Below are positions 39,701 to 51,700 of a DNA stretch of 64,000 bases, in pieces. The notes beneath the pieces were generated by a model. The model worked only from the letters and a program-made list of their open reading frames with translations, ran no database searches and was not told the DNA's origin. The stretch is from Syngnathus acus (taxonomy: Eukaryota > Chordata > Actinopteri > Syngnathiformes > Syngnathidae). The DNA lies in contig NC_051100.1 of the NCBI RefSeq assembly GCF_901709675.1, positions 7,288,786 through 7,352,785 of the forward strand, read 5' to 3'. The number at the start of each line of letters is the position of its first letter. The first letter of the stretch is position 1. The position numbers and the translations under genes were made by a program.

Positions 39701-42700
39701 GTTAATCTTTTTTTTTAGTTATTTAAAAAAATGTACGACTGACACAATTTAAGGTCTGCCTTGAAAGGTCAAAACATGTTTCAGCAATTCAAGTGTTTCT
39801 GTCACATATTTGTGAAGCTCTTTCCCTGTAGAAGAAGCTGACTGCTATTGTCACTCTACAAGAATGACAAAAATGCACCATCTTGCTTATATGAATGATG
39901 TCATGATGGCAAGATGCCTTCAATTGAGACAGACAAGGAAGGCGTTTTGAGTTGACTAATCATCCTTCAGAAGATTTGGCAATCTATACTTAAGCTTTCC
40001 AAAATGTGCAATGAGAATTTACATTTCGTCTTGGTCCTGTCATGACTTGCAAAGACAGTACAACTTGCATGTCTTGCTCTATGTATTACTGAGCAAAGGT
40101 CTTGCCCACTTTTAGATGTTAGGTGATCCTGTGTCAGTCAGTTGACTGCTGGCAACAGTGAGAAAAGACACCAACGACAATTTGTCATATTTGGATTGGT
40201 ATATCTGTTTGCCAGGTATCCCCGGCTAGCTCCAATTTCACGCAGGATGACCGACTGTGTCCCTTATAATTGTAATTCTGGGGCTTTACTGTTCCATTGA
40301 TATCATAGAGACTTGACTGTATGTTTAATGGGCACTTCCACCTTCTTCAATGTCATGTGGAAATTAGTTTCATGTATTTAGTGTAATCCTGCTTACTGTG
40401 GCTTCACTACCATGCCCAAATCACTACTGTGAAAAAGGTCTTTAAAACAACAAAGTAAGAATTTTGCACAGGACTTTATATTAATTAAGATTATTGAAGG
40501 TCAGCAGACGTGCCAAAGTCTGATTTAAAATCCACAACTAATTCAGCATGTTGGCCGCATGAATGGAAAGCAAAGTTTGTGTGTGTGATGTGTGCCTTTC
40601 CAGGGGCATCATGGTTTAGGGTTGTAGTTATTTATAGCAACGCACATGTGCTTTGCTGAGGTCTACAAATAAGTGTCTCGGCCAGGCGCTCGCTTTGGTG
40701 CACTCATTAACGCGAGGGGCCACCGGGTGTAGACAGGGACAAAGCGCACCCACTCATTTATGTGACGGCGCACAACAGTGAGGATATAACTTACCGTCAT
40801 ATTACGTAATATAGATCTTTGAAGCCATCCATTATTATTATTTTCCTGGATAATGTTCACTTTGCTTCAATACACAATAACTCCACTAGACCTTTACTGT
40901 GTGTTTTGTCAAAGATCAACCAACTAAGGTCAGAAGTCATGTGCTTATCTTTTAACGTGTCCAAACAACCTCTTTTGGGAAATGTCATGGAAAACAGTCA
41001 AAACAGAGAAACAACTTATTCAATTCTCCATCCATTTTCTATACTGCTTGAAATTGTTTTTTTTTTTCTCATAAGATTTAAGGCACCCTCATATCAATCT
41101 CTTAAAGTCCTGCTTTGTTGTTTTATTGCCACTGTCTAATGTGATGGATGCAGCCTGATAGTGGATGATGCAGAAACAATTAGATTGTCTTGTTGAACCG
41201 TTTGATTTGTGAAAGCCAGTCATCCATTGCTGACTTTGTCCCAGTGTAGAATGAGAATGACGCAGCTTTTCCTGGAAGGCTTTCCTTGCCGATCGATAGC
41301 ATTGATTTATTCATAAGATGATCAAAGTCCTTGTGGGGAAGAGGTGTAACATGGTGTCATCCTGCTGTGGATTCACACTGGCAGCAGCACTGTTTGCATA
41401 ATTACATCATAAGTCAAGGCAAAGTACTTAACTTTCCTTTGGATGCTCTCATTGTTTTTCCTTTTCTGTTTGAGTGATATGATTATTTGTTCTGAGCTCA
41501 CATTTTAACATGTGTACCCATGTCGAAGCCATCATACAATTGTCATCAGCCCACTTTCCAATTCCCAGAAGCCTTTTCATTGATTACTTTTAAATTAGCT
41601 AAATGATAGACTCTGCAGTCTAGTCATAGGTGCCTCATCATAAAAACGAACTATGTATTTTTAGTATTTTGAATATTCATCCGCTTTGAATGCCAAACCT
41701 CTTACGGTGATGTTTCAGATGATGCTCAGTCAAGACCTCCCAGTGTAATGATGTTAAACGATAATGAACGAAACAATAATCAATACATTTTAAAGTTTCA
41801 CTCCCATACTCTTGAAGATATTTATGTTGCATCTCAACAAAAAAAAAAAAAAAAAGGGAACATTTCTTGTAAACTAATAGAGTTTAGGAAATACATTTTG
41901 GAACTATGTAGACACAGTTAATGCAGGGCACATACTGTACACGTAGACAAACAATCTCACATATGGACAATTTAGAGTCCTTAGTTTCCCTCCACATTAT
42001 AATAAAGCAAAAATAATCCATTGCACCATTTGGGATATTCCATAATCAATGTTTATTGCTCCATTCCTGCTTCATATTAACACTTTTATGAGTCATTTGC
42101 ACAACGGAGATGATTATGAGCACATCTGCATTGGCCAAGGTGTCTCAGATAAGATCTCATTCATCAAGTGAGCCAATCATGCTACATTGTTCCATCAGGA
42201 TCTTCTGTGCCTGTCTCACTTACTTGGAACCACCCTGGAATACACTGGACTTTTCTTCTCTTCCATCCAAAACGCTTTACTGCTGGATAAACACTAAACT
42301 CAGCCTCAAATAGTGAGTCGCCCGCTGTGGAAAACCTGACAGAACTCGTTTGTGATGCAGAGGCTGGTTAGTAGGAAGACAGGCAGAAGAAATCGAGGCT
42401 GTTTCCTCAGTCGCTTATCCAAATGGCATCTTTGTACGTGAAGAAGCAAGTTCCCCTTGATAGCCCTCCGGAGCTGGTAGAGACGATGAAGTACCTGCTT
42501 GAAACCGACAGGGAACTCAGGGCTCACCTGGTAATTCTAATGTGTTGCATGGGTCAGTATTTTTCTCCGTTTGTGTAATAGTTACTAATATAACCACAAT
42601 TCTAATTGTTTGCTTATTATGAGTTTAACGTGTTGACTTGCGATCAGGTGATGATTCACAGTTTTGCAATGTACAAAGGGATAAATAAGTTGTTTTTTGA

Positions 42701-45700
42701 GGTTGACTCTTTTGAGTAATCGTCATAGGGTGTGATCTTTTTGGCAGTCACTGGGTGTAATTTTGCGAGGTTTTGATTGGAGCCAGTTAAATTAATGGAG
42801 AATGTGGTTTTGGCCTGATTTGTGTTGGAGTTCGACTTTATTTATAATACTTTTGAATAGACTTCATTTCTTTGAAAGCAAACATTACTTTTGTTTCCCT
42901 GGCTTACATGCAATATGTGTGTCACTGCTCGGAATCATATTGCTATGGGGATGGGAACTATGTGGTCTGCATGGAGAGTGATGCAATTTCTCCCTTTTTT
43001 TTCCTTTCACTTTTCATTCACTAGCAGCGTTACTAATATTGGATGCCGTCTTTTTAGTACAACTGTGAAACAGATGGCAGCAGAATGTGTAGTTAGAATT
43101 TATTTTAGAATGCAGGCGCAGTGTGACTTTGCAATTTTCCCATCCATCCATATGTTGCCGAATGTATCCTGTGCGGGCGGAGCTGAATCAGATGGTATTA
43201 GCATCTTAATAAGAAGTGATTCAGCAAAAAGACATGCATTAAAGCCGTAATAGTACATATGGCAATAAGCTGACATAAGGCTTAAAAAGAACAGCAAGGC
43301 TGAGGGACGAAAGCGTTGTTGCCCGATCGTCTCTGGTGTACAAAAAATAAACTAAAGATGATATATGTTTTTTTTCTCTTCTTCAGATGAAAGGGACAGA
43401 GTGCAAAAGAAGACATTCACAAAATGGATAAACCAACATTTGATGAAGGTAAGTAGCTAATATAACAATCATTTGGAGACTAATTTTCCATTATGTTGAA
43501 ATGTCTGTCTTCAATAACTACTATAACACATTCTAATGGGCTCTGACATGCACAAGATTAGTACACAGATGTTATGAAATCTTGGCACAAGAAGTCATCC
43601 AGGGTGTCTTTTGTTTGGAGTTGCTTACTGTGATGTTTCATGCGTGTGTGGAATTTAACAAAACATTACAGCAGACAGACACGCGCTGGCATGCCTCATC
43701 TCATTAAAGCAGATGATAATAAAGCATGCATGATATATAATACTTTCACCATATAAATTATTTTTGATGGTTCACTGGCTTGTAAAAGGGTGCTAAATAG
43801 AAAGCATCTTGATCATTCTTAAAAAGAAAAACACAAAAGATAATACAGGCATATCAGCCTTTGATATGATTGACCTGCCTAGACACGTCATGTTATGCCA
43901 TCAACATCATTCCAAAAGATCCTGCAAATTGTCTGTCCACCAGTCATGGGTGTTCCCTGTTAAAAAAATTCCAATTCTGAGAGTCAGTCAGTATTTTAGA
44001 ACTAACTCCCATGCCTGACAAATTATAAATGCTGAGTAATAGTTGGGAATCCACTTGGTTGACCCAATAACATGTGCAGGTCTATTTTGGCTCTACAGCT
44101 GTGGCTGGTATGTGGGATTACAGTGTTGAAAGCCCTGTGTGAAAGCAGGTCAGCAGGAGGCTGATTGTAGAGGCCTGTCATTTGGGCCATGAAGGACAGT
44201 CTCCTGAAAGGAGAAAGGCCCGGAAGTTGTCAAGTGGTCTGGCTCAAGTGCATAACTATTGATAATGCTTTGATTGTACATGGTTAACAAATCTAGAATT
44301 ACTGGTGTTGATTAATGAATGGTTAAATTTCACTTCCTAACACTGGTGGAACTAGGAGTATTTTTCCTCTGGCATATGCGTAGGTAGCGAAGGACATCTT
44401 AGGGGGTCTAGAAAACAACAACAAAATACAAAACCCCAAAATTCTTCTGAAAATGCGGATAAACATTCATTATACCATATTTGGAGGGGTGGTGCCCCCA
44501 CGGCCCCCCCTCTAGCTCCGCCAGTGCTCCCCAAATATTATGGGGAGCCAGGAAGGAAAATGTCCCAAATGTTCTGTTATTTATTGCAGCCTCTTTGACT
44601 CGTTCTCTCAGGTACGGAAGCATATAAATGACCTGTATGAAGACTTGAGAGATGGACATAACTTGATCTCGCTGCTCGAGGTCTTGTCTGGAGACAAACT
44701 GGTAAGTTGCTATCCATTCAATTTTGTCTCTATTATTGTAATCGCTTGACATGATATTTTCATATGATTGTTTTGATGTGGAGGTTTTTTTTATGATATA
44801 TTTATATTATTCGATTCCTATTTTGGGAAAGTCAAAATAATGTCACTAACAGAGTGACTCGTAATGTTTTACTATGCTGCAGAATTAAAAAGTGCTTTCC
44901 TTGATCAACATGTAACATCAGTAATGTGCCTTATTGAAAACAAATATCTTTTTATGTTCTTGAAAAGTTTTATAGGAGTCTAGTTTTTTGGCTGTTGCAT
45001 TGTTTTTACTGTATGTTACCAGGACGCATTCCTTTTTTTCTTCCCCCAAATAGCCAAAAGTCAATGATTTTTTATTTTTTTATACGTACTGCTAGGAGGT
45101 GATACTTGAAATTGACATTTTTATGAGTCGGAATTTGTCTCATTTAAACGGTTACATAACTCATCAAGGGAAAGCTTTCAAGTGGAATACGTTTTTCCAT
45201 GTTTGCTTCAAGGACTTCACAATTACGTACTTCATAGCCAAGGAGTAAGGAAAATCATTATTAAAGTTGCTTAGCAGCTTTATTTACTCACTAATTCTAA
45301 AGAGTGTTAAAATTGAGAGCATGAAATAAGAATAACTAGTTGCTTATTACATTTCACCATCAGTATGGCAGAGCAACACTTTAACTGTCCTTCTGCTGGC
45401 TGTTATAATTGATTGGGCTGTTTTTGCGCTTCAATAATGAATAGTTGTATTAAACACATGGAAGACATTAGTGTTATGCTCACGTCTTATTTTAACCACT
45501 TGGAAGTCAATATTCTCCATTTATAGAGAGACAAGTTGTCACAAATCCCTTCCCATAGATGGACAGGAATGAAATGGATTGGGGGTAAAAAATGTGAAGT
45601 GTAGTAATTTAATGAAGTAGCTGTAGTGCTATTGCTGCATGTTTCTTTCCACTCTTACCGTATCAATAGAATATTGACACAGTATTATGCCAAGGTCTTA

Positions 45701-48700
45701 GGCCACCACCGGCGTGTTTCTTTTAATTACTTTTTTGCTTCCCCTTTTTTACACTATTTAATGTCAGCAATAATGTCACAGTAAATATAAAAGAAAGAAG
45801 TGATTTGAATGACTTTTAGTCATTGTCAGTTTATTACCATTATACTGTTATACTGTATCATAATACTATATATCATATTTGTAAAAAACAAAAACAAATT
45901 GTGAACTCTGAGGGTAGGTCAAATTTGTAACTTGAAAAAATATATATATTCTATGGTTGTGGTCTCATGTTTCAGTGTTTGTCGTTTCAGCAGTATGAAA
46001 TGTGTACATAGTGAATGATAAATGGCAGAGAGTCAGCCCAAAGTAAAACTGTACTGTTGTCATAATTCAGAGTATGTGGACTGTAATGTCATCTTCACTG
46101 AAACAACAAATCTAATGGTGACCTAAAACCTTCATGCAGTATTGCACATTCCATCCGTAATCATCATGTCATCACGTTCTTAACCGCAAACGGCATGTAT
46201 TCCCATGTACATTGCCCTATTAGTTACTTCCACTGTGACTAACTTTCATTCTTCAGCTATCTAGTTTGCTGTTTCCCTCTTTATCCACTCGTCTTCTCTG
46301 CTCTTTGGTTGTTTTTCTGTCCATTGTCTGACTTCCTTTGATTTGGCCGCTGTGTCTGTCTTCCTCCCCCTTCGTCCTCCTTCTCCCATGTGTTGCCTTT
46401 TGGCCTGATAAGCCGAGGGAGCGCGATGTCCTGAAGACATTGCGGTTGGTGAGTGGGACAGAAGCATGCGCAGTTGAGCGGCATGGCGGCGTGCTGGATG
46501 ATGACAAGGGGGTACGTGTGGACTGCCCATTCCCACGCCCTCGTAACCAACTAACATGACAGTGTGCTGTGGCCACTTAGCACAAGTGTAGAAACGATCC
46601 CACCGTATGAGCAATTATTGTGTTCTGTTTTTATTTACGTTTTACATAACATCCCGACATCATTGTAATTGGGGGTTGGATTAATAGATTGAGTGAAATT
46701 CTCCCATTTATCGATGCAAGGTTTTAAAATAAATTGATGATGCACTTTCATGCTAAAATTGCATTTATGTGCAGAGGCCATTTGACTAAAATTAAAACAC
46801 ATCTTTCCCTAACTTCATGTGATATTTCATTTTCTGCTTTCGGCTATTTTTGCATCTCGCTTCAAATGATGGCTTCACAAGCGAATGATTTCAAATGCTG
46901 CTGTTTAGAGAGTCTGAATGCAGCGCAATGTGGTTTTGCTGCTGCCTCATCTTAGCTTGATTGCATTTTCCATTTTCCATTTCATTCCTTTTTTGCCGTG
47001 TGGATGGGGACCGGAACGTCAGTGAGCATTAGTGCAAGAAATTGAACAGTGGCTTGGAGAAAAGCATACCTGTAATGAATAAAACTACCAGATCGTTTAC
47101 ACATTCAGAGCATGATTTTAAAGGTGGAATTATTAGAAAATGTTATTATCCCTAACTGTGACCGCAATGGATTAGTGAGTAAGATAGCGGACGCACGCCC
47201 TGTATCTTACATGCTACTAAACCTTTGTTATTTCTTTTTTTGGACCATTGATGTTGAACTCAACTTGATCATTTTTGTCCTCTTGTTCGCAGCCTCGGGA
47301 GAGAGGAAGAATGCGCTTCCACAGGCTCCAAAATGTACAGATAGCACTGGATTATTTAAAGAGACGGCAGGTAAGACTCGGTGTGCAAGCAACCTTTCAA
47401 AGTAGGAAGGCTGGAGCCGAGATTTGCTACTAGAACCTCTGAACTTGGAGAAAGACTGTGAAATAACAAAAATGTTACTGTTATATAAAAGTTAACTTTT
47501 ATGTCTTGTCTGGTAACGTGATTGAATTATCAAATCAATTACTTGTCCTTTTACAATTTTACATGAGAGACATTAACAGACGATTAGGTCCAGAAGTATT
47601 TTGAGATATGATTGAGCTTTTACATATAATTATCATCCACCACCTCAAAAGATTTGAAATAAAACTCAAAATCTGATTAGATGGTTTTGATGTTAAGTTA
47701 TTGTTGATTGCATTAACAGCTTTTTCATACAGCATGTTTCCATTTCATCCATAAATCACATTTCCCACCTGGCATATATTGTACTGGAGGCTTTATGTGT
47801 TTTTCCTCAATAAAACCTCAATTGCAGTAATGACTGGTAATTGCGAGCCCTGAAGGAGCACTGCCTTCAAATCCCATCGCTGTGTTTGTGTTTTCAAATT
47901 CCCATCAGTGGGTTTTCGAAGGGGTTTGATAGGCCTCCCCTCCCCCACCAAATTCATGGTGATATGAGTGCAGGCTGCCTCAGCTGTTGCCACATGTGAC
48001 GCCCAGGCACCAAACAAAGGAGTCATAGATGTGCACCATGGAGATCTATTGTCTCATCCGCAGACCACATTCATCCTAAATCTGTCAAAATCAAATTGAT
48101 TTCCATGTCTTTATTGATTGGGATGGATGAATAAACGTTTCAGGATTGTGGCGTCATCCAGCCATGATTGTGCTTTCTGTCTGATGCTTCAGTCAGTAGC
48201 CCTTTTATTATTATACTCCCATGTTTTCTTCCATCAATGACAGTTCTGCCACCTTGTGGACAAATGGAAACATGTAGTCAAGTCTAGACACGTATTAAAA
48301 ATATCAAAATATTATACCCAAATAGTCATCAAGTTTTGTGTTTTTTAAAATAATAACAATGTTGTGTCTTTTCATTTCTAGGTCAAACTTGTAAATATCA
48401 GAAATGATGACATCACAGATGGCAATCCCAAACTGACCCTGGGATTGATCTGGACTATAATACTGCACTTTCAGGTCAGCGTAATCATTGTCAAATAACA
48501 CAAATGTGAGTTACAATGCATGATAGTTTGAGGTCACGATGAGGTCATGTTTAATAGTGTTATGAGAATACAACATTGGTACCGAATACAACATTGGTAC
48601 CGTGCAGATCCAAGTATTTGTGTTTTTGTACCACTCAAAATTGGATTTGAGTTCTCTGAGATGAGCTCATGTTTCTGGCCGAATTTTCTGAGAGTTATAC

Positions 48701-51700
48701 AATTGCAGAGATTGCGCTCAGTCAATGTGTGGGTTCACATGCCAGGAATTCAGGTGTTAATATCATAATAATTCTGCTTATCACTAGTTCCTCCTGAGCA
48801 CCTTCATTCTTCCATTGCATTATTAATGCATCTTAAACTTGCATAAATCTCAGATATGGTATCTGTATACAAAGGTAAAGTAAAAAAGCTGCCAATCACC
48901 TCTTGGCAAACATTGTGAAGCCATTTAATTGATTATGCACACAATAATAGAGGTTCCTGCATTATTTATTTATTGCCAGTCCATTTTTACGTGTAATTTT
49001 CAACAATTTCTTTTATGATAATACTTGGATCTAAAACGAGACTGCCTGGGTAGAACCACAGAGACAACCTTTCTTAGACCTCATTGACAAGGAGTGTCTG
49101 TGATGCCAACTCTCAGTCACGCAAGCCCTCAAGCAGTCTATCCTGCAGCCAAAGGCCTGTTCCTTCTTGATTTCCAGGCGTGGCAGGAAAAAGCAATGAG
49201 ACATTTTAGACTAAAATACACCCTTGGCTTTCTGAGAAAATTGCTACTTATATAAGATTGACAATATTACCATTCTGTTATTTTGACTGGCTTTGGTTGA
49301 CACATCCCTGTTTAGTTTTGGAGGCATACGCTTCATGATTTTCCCATTGCTTGTGGTGACTTTTATATTCATTTTAATGAACTTTGTATACTGCTACTTT
49401 AGTGAGTGTTTACTCCTCACTTTGACTGCAGGATCTTTGTAAAAGTGATACAATCGTATGTGTTCCTAAAAGGCCGCCGATAAGATTTGATTACACAAAG
49501 TGGCTGCTGCGCGTGTTCATTACAAAAGAGTCGACTATCACTTTAAGCATTTTGACTAGGTGTTGCTCTCAAGTTTGTTTTGTCTTTGTGTTTTATAAAG
49601 TTTATAAGTGGTTTGTGAGATCCAGATTATCACATATACAGATTGATAAATGGATACACAAGTAACATTAGATCAATGGCAATATATTGTAAATTAATTT
49701 CAGAAACACACTCACTAACCCTAACATTCTTTTATCATATTACACACACACACACAAAAAAAAAAATATATATTTTTGTAACTCTGATGGATGCATTAAT
49801 AACCTACTAGTATATTTTGTGATTTTAGGGTTAGGCTTGCAGCAGTTGTGTTCTTATGATGTAATGGTCTTAAATGGCAAATCACTTCCAACCTATTAGT
49901 ATATTTTGTGATTTTAGGGTTGGGCTTGCACCAGTTGTGTACTTATGATGTAATGGTCTGATATGGCAAATCACTTCCTGGTCTGGGTGTATTGCTCTCT
50001 GAGCTGCCACGCCGTTGCTTTGTTCACGTAAAAGAGTTTGTTTTAACCAGTGGGTGTGAAAGCCCTCTCTGACTGTGCCATTGTATGTGTCTTGATTAAA
50101 AGACAAAGGCAAAGCTCTCTTGGATTTGTCAGCGATGATCATGTCGACCCGCACTGTCTGATAACTGAGTGCAACGCTGTCTGGGTCACAGCAAGCCAAC
50201 TTGCTGAGCCTAAATTTCTCCCTTGGCTAACATGACCTCATTACATACACACGTGTGGGGTAACCCAGCAGGTACCTGTAATATGCATTTGCTTATTGCG
50301 TCGATAAAAGTTGACCGGCCAACCCCAAACTGGTCGGTGCACAAGCTTTTGTCCTTGCTCAGCTGAGAGCCGTAAACACGTGGATCACAGCTGCGTGTGC
50401 ATTTATGATGTTTGTGCTGGATTAGCATAGGAAGTGTTTCAAAGGTCGGAATGGATTCCACGGTCACACGAGTGAGCCATACAGGGAGCGAGAGTTAGAG
50501 CCTGACCGGTTTTCAGAGTCAATGAAAGGAAACTCGATGCCTTCCTGTTAGTGGTATAGATGAGATTGAGCCGGATTCTTGCATTCATAACAACCCACTG
50601 GGATTTTAATTCTGGAAACCACTGAAGTATTATGGGGAATACGTTTGGCTGTGTACGGGGTCCAAAGGAGGATTGTTACCTTGACCCCAAGAAAGCTCCA
50701 CTTAGCCCCGGATCCAAAGAGCTCAAACGTCGTCGCTACTTTCGGAGAAACAAGAAGAGATCTACTAATCCTGTGAAATCTGTCAAGAATCTTCATGTGG
50801 GTGACATCCAAGCAAGTTACACTCTAAAAAAACCTTCAGAGGTAGAGAAACATCTAAGCGGTCAGGATAACGTCAATACCAGTGTCCAGTGTCAACGAGA
50901 AACATTTGCTTCCACTGATGCCTCAAAAGAAATCCTTGCTCAGACCTTAACTTGCACGGTTGGAAGCACTTGTCCAGATGTCAGAAGATTCCGGTCTACT
51001 GAAGATCTGAAGCTTCATCGTATCACCTCTGGAGGTATCCCAGCTAAGGATGGTCTGCTTGTAAAGAAGCTACTCAGGCGCCAGCTCAGGAGGACTGTTA
51101 GTTTTGGAGCAGTAGAGCATGTGTTACAGACTCAGAGGGGCAAGGGTGGCCCTTTGAGTGAGGAAATATTCACAAGGATTATTTGGGACTCTCAGCTACA
51201 CAGGAGGACCAGGCGGAGGACCTGCTCTGGTCACATTGAACATATTAAATGTATTCCCAGCCAACGGGAGGTAAACAGATCATGCCCTTTATGCCTTTGG
51301 ACATGATATATATAGTCAATCACACTGAGCCTTAAAAAAAAAAACACTTATTGAGAAACGCCACTACCTGAATTCACATTACTGGAAAGAAAAGAAGTTT
51401 TGAATAATGCATGTTTTCTTTTAAAATCATTTGCTTTGGCTGCGAAGAAAACAAACTAGCAACTGTTTCTGATTGTTGTGTGCGTCCGCCAACGTTCAGC
51501 ATTGTGAGTTTGTCTTTTTTTCCCCCCTACCAACTGATATCCTCCGACCGTAAGAGGTGGCGCAAAGCTGTCATGGATTAGTTTAGGCTTCGGCACCGTA
51601 TTGGGTAATTTATTACATAACCTTATCTGATGCTGTTGCAGATGTTGCTCTTAATGTAACCATTGCAGCGGAATTCTTTTATGCTGAATTGTAACTGAGT

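Larger units (their letters stand above)
35023..43386. other. dst: Long dst intron
   Basis: 8.4 kb between the isoform-1 first exon and the first shared exon. I see no conserved coding exon except the candidate at 42423-42530. Degraded fish repeats occur at 36870-36935, 41026-41052 and 41951-41985. A somewhat GC-richer patch at 38.5-38.8 kb contains an ATG frame ([15 protein letters not shown]) without a good donor; it is not annotated. Such a long intron at the 5' end of a compact gene is a typical place for enhancers. Confidence 0.5.

Noticed and set aside
50632-51270. Considered as a separate single-exon gene rather than part of dst
   Set aside because: It ends at a consensus donor in the phase of the CH2 exon, and a myristoylated CH1-less dystonin isoform is known. 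The read-through stop shortly after is intronic.
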